The notes beneath the pieces are model-generated. The model was not told the origin of the DNA. It saw only the letters and a list, made by a program, of their open reading frames with translations, and did not search any database. A DNA stretch of 32,149 nt from Chloroflexota bacterium (GTDB taxonomy: Bacteria > Chloroflexota > UBA11872), in assembly GCA_022824865.1 (NCBI GenBank), contig JAJDZD010000042.1, positions 1-32,149 on the forward strand, given 5' to 3'. Position numbers and translations under genes: made by a program. Of the stretch, positions 17,429 through 25,187 are shown piece after piece (positions within the stretch are counted from its first letter, which is position 1; every line of letters begins with the position of its first letter).

Positions 17429-18214
17429 ATGGCTGATCGGCTCAAGGTGATGGTGACCGGCGCGACCGGCAAGATCGGGCAGACCCTCATGGAGGACCTC
17501 CCCGACGACTTTGACGTCACCGGGACCTCGCGCAGCCCCAACGACGACCCCCGCTTCATCCAACTCGACTTCGACGACGTGGACACCATCGTCCAGGCCT
17601 TCGCCGGCCAGGACGTCGTCGTCCACATGCACGCCAAGTCCAACCACAACACCGACGAGTTCGAGCCCTACCTGCAACCCAACATCGTCGGCCTCTGGAA
17701 CGCCTACGAAGCCGCTCGCCTCGCAGGCGTCCGCCGCTTCATCTACGCCAGCTCCAACCACGCCACCGGCTGGTACGAAATCGTCGGCGAGCGCTGCGAC
17801 GCCGAGTCCCTTCCCCGGCCCGACGGCGTCTACGGCGCCGCCAAGGTCTGGGGCGAAGCCCTCGGCCGCTACTTCTCCGACCGCCACGGCATGGAAGTCA
17901 TCGTCCTGCGCATCGGCAGCTACGAATACCGCCAGAAGCCGACCGACTTCAGCATGGGCCCTCGCATCCTCTCCACCTGGCTCAGCGACCGCGACCTGCT
18001 CAACCTGGTTGAGCGTTCCATCGTTGCCCCCGACATCAAGTACGGCATCTACTACGGCATCTCCGCCAACGCCCGCGCCTACTGGGACATCACCAACGCC
18101 GTCAGCGAACTCGGCTACCGCCCGGTCGACAACGCCGAGGAATACGCCGACGAAGTCCTCCCCAAGGGCGGCGTCTATTCGCTCTGGGATTTCGAAGTGC
18201 CGGGCATGACCTGA
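17429..18214 (+). CDS. NAD-dependent epimerase/dehydratase family, uronate-dehydrogenase-like
   Basis: The 261-residue product is an extended-type SDR: VTGATGKIG at residues 9-17, Ser108-Ser109-Asn110-His111 in YASSNHATGWYE, and Tyr135/Lys139 in YGAAKVWGE. The SSNH-TG-Y, YG-K-GE, RIGSYE, LSTWLSDRDLLNLVER and YGISANARAYWD segments closely follow uronate dehydrogenase (Udh), which oxidises glucuronate or galacturonate to the aldarolactone with NAD. I name it Udh-like from remembered family features. An open frame extends back to 17189 but is Arg/Pro-rich and overlaps the previous gene; GGGGAG before the ATG at 17429 fixes the start. Its TGA overlaps the next ATG (TGATG). Confidence 0.85.
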   Translation: MADRLKVMVTGATGKIGQTLMEDLPDDFDVTGTSRSPNDDPRFIQLDFDDVDTIVQAFAGQDVVVHMHAKSNHNTDEFEPYLQPNIVGLWNAYEAARLAGVRRFIYASSNHATGWYEIVGERCDAESLPRPDGVYGAAKVWGEALGRYFSDRHGMEVIVLRIGSYEYRQKPTDFSMGPRILSTWLSDRDLLNLVERSIVAPDIKYGIYYGISANARAYWDITNAVSELGYRPVDNAEEYADEVLPKGGVYSLWDFEVPGMT

Positions 18215-19149
18215 TGCCCCCGCACGAAACCCCGCTCCCCACGCGGAGCCTCGGCCGCCATCCCGACCGGTTCTCCATCATCGGCCTCGGCGGCGGCCAC
18301 CTCTCCCGCTCCTCCGTCACCGACGACGAAGCGGCCCGCATCATCCCAGCCGCCATCGACGCCGGCGTCACCTTCCTCGACACCGCCTGGGACTACGGCT
18401 ACGGCGTCAGTGAAGAACGCTACGGCCGTGCCATCCAGGGCCGCCGCGACGACGTCTTCCTCATGACCAAGGTCTGCGCCCGCGACGCCAAAACCGCGCG
18501 CGAGCAACTCGACGACAGCCTCCGCCGCCTCCAGGTGGACCATCTCGACCTCTGGCAATTCCACGAAGTCAACTACGACAACGACCCCGAGTGGATCTTC
18601 GAACCCGGCGGCGCCGTCGAGGCCGCCCTCGAAGCCCGCGAACGTGGCCTAGTCCGCTACATCGGCTTCACCGGCCACAAGAGCCCCCACATCCTCCGCG
18701 CCATGCTCGAGTTCGACTTCGAGTGGGACGCCTGCCAGATGCCAATCAGTCCCTTCGATGGCGCTTTCCGCAGCTTCAAGTCCGAGATCCTGCCGCTGCT
18801 CAACCAGCGCGGCATCGCCTGCCTCGGCATGAAGTCCCTTGGTGGCAACGGCCAGTTCGTCGGCGTCAACGGCCTCACCGCCCGGGACTGCCGCCGCTAC
18901 GCCCTCTCCCAGCCCATCGCCGCACTCATCTGCGGCATCGTCGACGAGCGCGATCTCGCCCAGGACCTCGAAATCGCCCGTACCTTCACCCCCATGTCGG
19001 ACTCCGAACAGTCCGACCTCCTGGCCCGCATCCACCGCGAAGCCACCGACGGCCGCCACGAGTACTACAAGACCACCACCTACTTTGACCACGAATACCA
19101 CCGCGAGGCCCACGACTTCCCCGCCTTCGCCGAAATCCGCAACCGCTAG
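18214..19149 (+). CDS. Aldo/keto reductase
   Basis: The 311-residue product has the full aldo/keto reductase catalytic set: Asp56 and Tyr61 in LDTAWDYG, Lys86 in MTKVCARD and His117 in LWQFHE. It should reduce an aldehyde or ketone sugar, or run in reverse, with NADPH. The C-terminal end YKTTTYFDHEYHREAH is typical of an uncharacterised bacterial subgroup. Its ATG overlaps the stop of the Udh-like gene by one base, so the two are translationally coupled and probably act on the same compound class. Confidence 0.9.
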   Translation: MPPHETPLPTRSLGRHPDRFSIIGLGGGHLSRSSVTDDEAARIIPAAIDAGVTFLDTAWDYGYGVSEERYGRAIQGRRDDVFLMTKVCARDAKTAREQLDDSLRRLQVDHLDLWQFHEVNYDNDPEWIFEPGGAVEAALEARERGLVRYIGFTGHKSPHILRAMLEFDFEWDACQMPISPFDGAFRSFKSEILPLLNQRGIACLGMKSLGGNGQFVGVNGLTARDCRRYALSQPIAALICGIVDERDLAQDLEIARTFTPMSDSEQSDLLARIHREATDGRHEYYKTTTYFDHEYHREAHDFPAFAEIRNR

Positions 19150-19152
19150 GTG

Positions 19153-19271
19153 AGACCTTTGCAGAGTGCCCCGCGCCCCCCATGCCGCGTCCGCTCTTTC
19201 TCCCTCTCCCCGTGGGAGAGGGTTGGGGTGAGGGTCTTCCGGGCAACCACTCTCAGGTTGTTCAAAGGTCC
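19153..19271. repeat. Intergenic palindromic element, copy A
   Basis: The gap between the aldo/keto reductase and isomerase genes holds CCCTCTCCC-CGT-GGGAGAGGG (9-bp stem), then GGGGTGAGGGT and CTTCCGGGCAACCACTC. The ends ACCTTTG (19155-19161) and CAAAGGT (19263-19269) are inverted repeats, so the unit looks like a small MITE/REP-type element. The right end also supplies the AAAGG ribosome site for the next gene. Relatives lie at 26619-26748 and within 30168-30513. Confidence 0.7.
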
Positions 19272-19275
19272 TTAG

Positions 19276-20094
19276 GTGCGCCTCGCCCTCTGCAACAAGA
19301 CCCTCGACGACCGCCCCATCGAAGCGTTCTTCCAGTTGGCGTCCGAAACCGGCTTCGACGCCGTCGAACTCATCCCCGGCTCACTCGGAACCCCCGTCGC
19401 CGACCCCGATCCCGCCATGCGCGTCCAGGTTCGCCAGGTCGCTCGCGCCCACAACCTCGAAGTCGTCGCTTTCAACTCCCTCCTCCAGCACGCCCCCCAC
19501 CTCAACCTGGTCACCCGCGACCCCGACCTCCGCCGCGCATCGGCCGCCGAACTCGTCGCCATCGTCCAAATGGCCGCCCACTTCGGCGCATCCATCATCG
19601 TCGTCGGCTCGCCCCGCCAGCGCCACGCGCCCCCGGACGCCACCTTCGAGGAAGCCACCGACCTCTTCATCGACGAACTCCGACCAGCCGCCGACGAGGC
19701 CGCCCGCCTCGGCATCACCCTCTGCCTCGAACCCCTGGTCGCCTCCCTCACCAACTTCATGAACGACACCCAGGAAGGCATCGCCGTCGCCCGCGCCATG
19801 GATCACCCCGCCGTCAAGCTCGTCCTCGACGTCAAGCAAATCAGCCAGGAAACGCAGTCATTCCCGGCCGCCGTCGACCTCGCCCTTCCCTGGCTCGCCC
19901 ACGTCCACGTCAACGACGCCAACATGCACGCCCCCGGCGAAGGCGACACCGATTTCGCCCCCATCATCGGCAAGCTGAAGTCCGTCGGCTACGAAGGCCT
20001 GCTCTCCATCGAAGCCTTCGGCTTCACCGACGACCCCGCCGTCGTCCTCCCAAGATCCCGCGCCTACCTCGAAACCATCCTCGCCGCCGCCTAG
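19276..20094 (+). CDS. Sugar phosphate isomerase/epimerase (AP-endonuclease-2-type TIM barrel)
   Basis: The 272-residue product is a TIM barrel of the xylose-isomerase-like/IolE-IolI group. Four strand ends carry the usual metal ligands: LCLEPLV (Glu), LVLDVKQ (Asp), HVHVNDAN (His) and LSIEAFG (Glu). It should isomerise or epimerise a keto-sugar or sugar acid with a divalent metal. The start is GTG at 19276, with AAAGG about 8 nt upstream. It ends the URO-D/Udh/AKR run, although the repeat element separates it from the aldo/keto reductase. Its stop shares CTAG with the stop of the convergent GNAT gene. Confidence 0.88.
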   Translation: MRLALCNKTLDDRPIEAFFQLASETGFDAVELIPGSLGTPVADPDPAMRVQVRQVARAHNLEVVAFNSLLQHAPHLNLVTRDPDLRRASAAELVAIVQMAAHFGASIIVVGSPRQRHAPPDATFEEATDLFIDELRPAADEAARLGITLCLEPLVASLTNFMNDTQEGIAVARAMDHPAVKLVLDVKQISQETQSFPAAVDLALPWLAHVHVNDANMHAPGEGDTDFAPIIGKLKSVGYEGLLSIEAFGFTDDPAVVLPRSRAYLETILAAA

Positions 20095-20747
20095 TCGGTG
20101 TCCGCGACTGCCCGCACCATATAGATCAGCCCTCGCGCCCCGGTCATCTCCTGCAGCCCGGCCGACTCCCGCCGCCGTCGCTCCTTGTAACCCGCGTCTT
20201 TATAGAACTGAATCGCCGCCGCATTGCCAATCAGCACCTCGAGCCCAACCGTCAACGCCCCCGCCTCCCGAGCCCCCTTGTGCGCGTGCCTGAGCAGCTT
20301 GGACCCAATGCCCCGTCGTCGCTGCTCCTCCTCCACCGCCAGGTTCCACACGCTATAGCTGTTCCGAACCAACGCCGGCTCCGCCGAAACCATGTGCCGC
20401 ATCCGCCACGACAACGCGAACGATCCCAGCAACCCATAAACTCGAAACGTCGCCAGCGACGCCTGCAACGACTGCCAGGGATCCGTCCGATCCTTCACAT
20501 GCGCAATCACCCCGACAACCCTCTGCGCCTCGCAAGCCACATAGTGATGGTCGGAACCGCCCCAGCACGCAAACATTCCCGCAAAGCGCTCCCGCGTGCG
20601 TTCAATGCTCCCGCCGCCCCAGATCGGCGCCGCCAGCGGACCCGCCGCGTCCGCCAGCAAATGACCCACCACGTCCGCATCGCTGGCCGTCGCCGGCCGG
20701 ATCGAGATTTCGCCGGCTGTGCCTACGCCCCCGCCAGCGATGCCCAC
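20091..20747 (-). CDS. GNAT family N-acetyltransferase
   Basis: The 218-residue product opens with ISIRPATASDADVV and has the acetyl-CoA loop NLAVEEEQRRRGIGSKLL followed by GLEVLIGNAAAIQFYKDAGY, the A and B motifs of GNAT enzymes. The acceptor is unknown. The frame begins at a GTG (20747) that overlaps the end of the upstream EEP gene by 25 nt; no strong ribosome site is visible, so the exact start is uncertain. It is the last gene of a minus-strand unit with argG and the EEP gene. Confidence 0.87.
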   Translation of the reverse strand: MGIAGGGVGTAGEISIRPATASDADVVGHLLADAAGPLAAPIWGGGSIERTRERFAGMFACWGGSDHHYVACEAQRVVGVIAHVKDRTDPWQSLQASLATFRVYGLLGSFALSWRMRHMVSAEPALVRNSYSVWNLAVEEEQRRRGIGSKLLRHAHKGAREAGALTVGLEVLIGNAAAIQFYKDAGYKERRRRESAGLQEMTGARGLIYMVRAVADTD

Positions 20748-22567
20748 ACCGGAAAATGGTCCGAAGCCAGCGACTCCCGAGTCTCTGCTTCACGCACCGT
20801 CAGGTCAGGCGTAACGAATACGTAGTCAATGCGCACGTCAGGCTCGGAAGCCGGATACGTCAACGGACCGTCGGGACTCGCGTCCACGAACCCCGCATTC
20901 GCCAGAGTGCGAATCGCCACCGTGTCCGGCTCCGCATTCAAGTCGCCCAGCAGAATCGTCCGCGGCGTGTTCCCCCAGTCCTCCAGGATCCGCACCACCT
21001 GTGCCGCCCGCACCGTATCCCCGTCATCCTCGTGGTCCAGGTGCGTGTGCAGGATCGTGATTGGAGCGCCGGTCGTCTGGATCCCGATGCGCTGAAAACC
21101 GCGCGGAACCCGTCCCTCGCTATTGAAATGCGTATTGGCCACCCCAAACACCGGCAGCCGCGTCAGCACCGCGTTCCCCCACAGGTCGCCCAGGTTGGCG
21201 CCGTAATAGGCCGGCGTGTCCAGCCGCAGCGACAGCCACGCCATCGTGTCAACCGCGCCCGAAATCACCCAGCCCCGCCCAACCTCCTGCAACCCCACGA
21301 TGTCCGTCGGCCGCTTCTCGATCTCCTGGGCCACCGCCTCCAGGTCAAACCGGCTGGTCCCGCCAAACCCCTGCCGGATGTTGTACGTCATCACGTTCAG
21401 GTTGGCCCCGGCCGCTATCGGTGTCGAGTCGGCCGACGGCGCGCCCGAAACCAGCCCCACGATGAACGGCGGCAGAAACAGCAGCGGCGCCCAGAACGGA
21501 ATCAACCGCCGTCCTTGCAATTGCTGACGCCTCAACGACGACCCCAGCGCCAGCACGACCGTCGCCGCAACTGACCCGGGCAGCACCCAGGGAGGCGCAT
21601 AGAAGGAGTAGAAAACGAACAGCAGCGCCACCAGCAGCACCCCGCCCACCGTCACGTTCGCAACCGACCAGGCTGATGTCCGCGGCTTCCGATCCTCCGG
21701 AAACAGCGCCGTCACCACCACCGGCAGACCCAGCCCCACCAGCGCAAGCCCGGGAATCGTGCTGCTCGGTGCCGAGCCGGCCAGCAACGCCCCCGCCACC
21801 ATCACCAGCGATGCCATCGCCACGTGAACGAAACTCATCCCTCGTCCGGCCTTCGCCGAAGCCGACGACCACGCCAGCCCCGCCGTCGCGGCGGCGGCCA
21901 CCCAGATCAACGCCGCCCGCAAGTCCAGTCCGCTCGGAGCCGCCGTCTGCCCAAAGTTCCCGCTGAACGCCATGAACACCATCAGGGCCGATCCAAGCCC
22001 CAGCAGCGGAATGCTCCGCAGCGGCCCGCCAAACTCGGCCGTTCGCCCCGCCGCTCGCCACCCGCCGCCCAGCGCCAGCAGCGCCAGCAGCGCCACGATT
22101 CCGGCCGCCCACGGCGACTCGCTCAACGGCGCGTCCACCGTCCGGAACACGCCCCGGATCGCCACGTCCGCCGTAAACGCCAGGGCCAGTCCCTGCCCGG
22201 CGGCGCGACCCACGCTCGCCACCCACAGCGCCAGCACCCACCCGAAGGCAACGGTCCCGACGCCGCCGATCCACATGTCGGCCGTCGGTGACCCCGAAAC
22301 CTGGCCCGCCACGGCCATCCCCGCCAGGAGCAAGATCGAAATACGCCGCGCATGGCCTATCCCAAAAAACCGTGCCAGCGGCCCCGCCAGGCCCCACAGG
22401 ATCACCCCGCCAAACACGATCGCCGCCAGCAGCACCCGATCCGAGGTCTCGCCCACCACCCAGAAGATGTGGCTGGTAAAAACCCGAACCGCCTGCAACC
22501 CAAGCACCACGGCAGCCGCAACCGACAGCGTCCCCACGTCCGGCCGCCGCACCATGATCGTCGTCAT
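20723..22567 (-). CDS. Polytopic membrane protein with C-terminal endonuclease/exonuclease/phosphatase domain
   Basis: The 614-residue product has two parts. Residues 1 to about 380 contain roughly ten hydrophobic segments (for example ILLLAGMAVAGQVSG and ALMVFMAFSGNFGQTAAP). Residues from about 390 form an EEP-type metal-dependent phosphoesterase with every core motif: MTYNIRQG, GLQEVG, HTHLDH, GDLNAEPD, RIDYVFV and SDHFPVW. Such domains cleave phosphodiester or phosphomonoester bonds in nucleic acids, inositol lipids or sphingomyelin. Fusion to a multi-helix membrane domain recalls the eukaryotic CWH43/PGAP2IP proteins of GPI-anchor lipid remodelling; this is a comparison of architecture, not proof of homology. 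The ATG lies 3 nt after the argG stop. Confidence 0.85.
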   Translation of the reverse strand: MTTIMVRRPDVGTLSVAAAVVLGLQAVRVFTSHIFWVVGETSDRVLLAAIVFGGVILWGLAGPLARFFGIGHARRISILLLAGMAVAGQVSGSPTADMWIGGVGTVAFGWVLALWVASVGRAAGQGLALAFTADVAIRGVFRTVDAPLSESPWAAGIVALLALLALGGGWRAAGRTAEFGGPLRSIPLLGLGSALMVFMAFSGNFGQTAAPSGLDLRAALIWVAAAATAGLAWSSASAKAGRGMSFVHVAMASLVMVAGALLAGSAPSSTIPGLALVGLGLPVVVTALFPEDRKPRTSAWSVANVTVGGVLLVALLFVFYSFYAPPWVLPGSVAATVVLALGSSLRRQQLQGRRLIPFWAPLLFLPPFIVGLVSGAPSADSTPIAAGANLNVMTYNIRQGFGGTSRFDLEAVAQEIEKRPTDIVGLQEVGRGWVISGAVDTMAWLSLRLDTPAYYGANLGDLWGNAVLTRLPVFGVANTHFNSEGRVPRGFQRIGIQTTGAPITILHTHLDHEDDGDTVRAAQVVRILEDWGNTPRTILLGDLNAEPDTVAIRTLANAGFVDASPDGPLTYPASEPDVRIDYVFVTPDLTVREAETRESLASDHFPVWASLAGA

Positions 22568-22570
22568 GCG

Positions 22571-23809
22571 CTACTCGCGGCTCGTCTGCCCACCCGCGTT
22601 CGCCGCGCGAGCGCTGACCCCCAGCACACCCAGGAATCCTTCCGAATCCACATGGTCGAAGTCTCCGACGCCTTCCATGCTGGACGCGTCACTATAGAGC
22701 GAATGCGGCGCATCCTCCGCCCCCGCGAACTGTGCGTGGCCCCGGTACACGTCCACGTGCACCGTGCCCGTCGCCAGCCGCGTGACTTCGCCGATGGCCC
22801 GCCGCAGCGCCGTGCTCGCCAGGTCATACCAGTAGCCCTCGTAAATCTGACGCCCCAGCGCCGCCGAAAGCGAATCGAACACCGGCCGCGTCCGCCGGTC
22901 CAGGATCAACTGCAGCAGGTACTCGTACGCGCTGCCCAGAAGTTCCATGCCCGGCGCCTCGTACACCCCGCGCGACTTGATCCCCACAAACCGGTTCTCC
23001 ACCGTATGCAGCCCGATTCCAACCCCGTTCGCCCCGCCGATCGCATTCGCCCGCTCGAAGACCTCCAGCAGCGGAATCTCATCCCCATCCATCGCCACCG
23101 GCGTACCGCCCTCGAAGCGGAACGACACGCGCGTTTCCTCGTCCGGCGCGTCCTTCGGATAGACCCCCATCTCCGGCTCAACGAACTGCGCGTGCGTGCT
23201 CAACTCTTCCAGCAGCCCCGCTTCGTGCGTCAGCCCCAGCAGGTTCGCGTCCGTCGAGTAGGGCTTGTCCAGCGTCGCCCGGATCGGAATCTCCTCGGCC
23301 TCGCAATACGCGATCATCTCGCGCCGCCCCGGAAACTGCTCCAGGAAACTCGGGTCCCGCCACGGCGCGTACACCTGTACCCCTGGCGCCAGCATGTTCG
23401 TTGCCAGTTGGAACCGAACCTGGTCGTTGCCCCGCCCGGTGGCCCCGTGACTCAGCACCGTCAGCCCTCGCGCGGTCAATTCCGGCAGGATGGCTGCCAC
23501 GGTCGCGTACCGCGCGATACCGGTGGTATTCCAGTAGCCGCCCTCATACTTCGCCTGCGCCTGGATCACTTCCAGCCCGGCCCGCGCCAGCGACTCCCGC
23601 GCGTCCACGATCAGCGCTTCCTGCGCCCCCGCCACGCGCATGCGCTCGGCCACGTCATTAATGTCGTCTTCGTCCGGCTGCCCCAGGTCGGCCGTTAGTC
23701 CAACGACGCCCACGCCTTCCTCAACCAGCCAGCGCGTGGCCGTGCAGCTATCCAGCCCGCCCGACACTGCCGCCCCAATCGTCGTCCCCGCCAGGTCCTC
23801 AATCCGCAC
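22571..23809 (-). CDS. argG: Argininosuccinate synthase
   Basis: The 412-residue product joins citrulline and aspartate with ATP to make argininosuccinate, the next-to-last step of arginine synthesis. The PP-loop AVSGGLDSCT is at residues 14-23, followed by KYEGGYWNTTGIAR, HGATGRGNDQVRF and VYAPWRD, all family hallmarks, with the C-terminal GIKSRGVYEAPG intact. The GNDQ and GYWNTT segments resemble the E. coli-like branch. The start is GTG at 23809, 5 nt after GGGAGGG. It sits between a Gfo/Idh gene and the EEP gene on the same strand, with no argH or other arginine gene in view. Confidence 0.95.
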   Translation of the reverse strand: MRIEDLAGTTIGAAVSGGLDSCTATRWLVEEGVGVVGLTADLGQPDEDDINDVAERMRVAGAQEALIVDARESLARAGLEVIQAQAKYEGGYWNTTGIARYATVAAILPELTARGLTVLSHGATGRGNDQVRFQLATNMLAPGVQVYAPWRDPSFLEQFPGRREMIAYCEAEEIPIRATLDKPYSTDANLLGLTHEAGLLEELSTHAQFVEPEMGVYPKDAPDEETRVSFRFEGGTPVAMDGDEIPLLEVFERANAIGGANGVGIGLHTVENRFVGIKSRGVYEAPGMELLGSAYEYLLQLILDRRTRPVFDSLSAALGRQIYEGYWYDLASTALRRAIGEVTRLATGTVHVDVYRGHAQFAGAEDAPHSLYSDASSMEGVGDFDHVDSEGFLGVLGVSARAANAGGQTSRE

Positions 23810-23877
23810 AAAGCCCCTCCCGCCAGTAGTTCCTGCGCGAGCCTACCCCGTCAGCCATCTGGCCCCTTGGACTTCGG

Positions 23878-25059
23878 CTATCCGGCGGCCGCCTCAATCC
23901 GCGCCAACTCACCCGGCAGCCAATCTCCGTACCGCAACTTCCCTCGCTCCGGATCCGGCTCCGGCAGCCCCGCCTTCGCCAATTCCTTCCGCAGCGGGTG
24001 CTCGCCCCGCTCCAGCGGAAAGTCCACCCGTGACCGGCTGAAGTGCGAGACCCACGCCCCGTCCATCATCTCCATCACGGCCCGGCCCTCGAACCCGCCG
24101 CACTCATGCTCGCGGTCCTCGTCCAATACCCGCACCGTCTCCTCCGCCATCCACAGGTCGCCGCCTGCGTTGTCGTAGTAGTCGTGCCCGTGCAGGTACC
24201 GGTCCTCGTCGGCCAGCTCGTACTTCTCCCACGGCGTGTCGTCCACCACCTCGTCTCGTCCGCGCCGGATGAACAGCTCCCGCGAGTTGTACAGGCACAC
24301 CGCCCCGTCCTCGCCGTAAATCTTGAGGTGCACCCAGCCGCTGCCCGGCTCGCTGCGCCGGTGCATCTCGGCAAACGCCGTCAGCCCCTTGTCGAACTCG
24401 TAGATCGCCGAAATATGCTCCCCCGCCAGCAACCCGAATCCGTAGGACCCCTCCACGATATCGGCCGCCGTGGTCGGGCGTCCGCCGGTCACGCAAGTGG
24501 CCAGCACGCTGCGCGCATTGCCCGCGAACCGGCGCGTGCCGTTCAGCATGTGCGTGCCGATGTTCAGCATGTCGTAGCCGCCGTAGTAGCCCTTGCCCCG
24601 GATCTTGATCGTCGTCAGCGGACCAATCTCGCCCGCGTTGATCAGCCGGTCCGCCACGTTGAACGTCGGAGTCGTCCGCATCTGGTGATGAATTGCCAGC
24701 CGCGTCCCGTTGGCCTCCGCCAGCTCCAGCATCCGGTCCGCGTCCGTCAGGCTGGTCGCCATCGGCTTCTCCACCACCACGGCCTTCGGCGCCCGGTGCT
24801 CCAGCACCCCGATCGTCAGCGGCGCGTGCAGGTCGGTCCGCGTCGGAATGTTGACGATGTCCAGGTTCTCCGCGTCCAGCATCGCCCGGAAGTCGCTATA
24901 CGTCCGCTCCACCCCGAACTCCGCCGCGGCCTCACCCAGCCGTTCTGGATCCACGTCGCACAACGCCGCAATCTCCACCCGCGGATGCAACATGTACGCC
25001 CGCGCCTGGCTCAAACCCCGCGGCCCCACGCCCAGAAAGCCCACTCGGTACGTAGTCAT
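23878..25059 (-). CDS. Gfo/Idh/MocA family oxidoreductase
   Basis: The 393-residue product has the Rossmann motif GFLGVGPRG, EKP at residues 97-99 and a GGYDMLNIGTHMLNGTRRF segment in the C-terminal domain, where the active-site Asp/His helix lies. It should be an NAD(P)-dependent sugar or cyclitol dehydrogenase. The C-terminus is longer than in the 8372 paralogue and ends in LRYGDWLPGELARIEAA. The ATG follows GTGAGG by about 8 nt. It may be the first gene of the argG unit (68-nt gap) and is divergent from the sulfatase-like gene. Confidence 0.9.
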   Translation of the reverse strand: MTTYRVGFLGVGPRGLSQARAYMLHPRVEIAALCDVDPERLGEAAAEFGVERTYSDFRAMLDAENLDIVNIPTRTDLHAPLTIGVLEHRAPKAVVVEKPMATSLTDADRMLELAEANGTRLAIHHQMRTTPTFNVADRLINAGEIGPLTTIKIRGKGYYGGYDMLNIGTHMLNGTRRFAGNARSVLATCVTGGRPTTAADIVEGSYGFGLLAGEHISAIYEFDKGLTAFAEMHRRSEPGSGWVHLKIYGEDGAVCLYNSRELFIRRGRDEVVDDTPWEKYELADEDRYLHGHDYYDNAGGDLWMAEETVRVLDEDREHECGGFEGRAVMEMMDGAWVSHFSRSRVDFPLERGEHPLRKELAKAGLPEPDPERGKLRYGDWLPGELARIEAAAG

Positions 25060-25187
25060 CGCAACTGCCTCACCGCACGTTCCCCGTTAGTCGCGAACCG
25101 TAGCAGACGCGCCGCTTGCGGCCCGGTTGACGTACCAACCCCGTGGGCGCAGCATTCCCTGAGCCATCAGGTTGGGAGTTCCAGTCC

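Noticed and set aside
19182-20825. 547-codon Arg/Pro-rich frame on the plus strand
   Set aside because: It runs across the isomerase, the GNAT antisense strand and the repeat element; composition is that of an off-frame reading.
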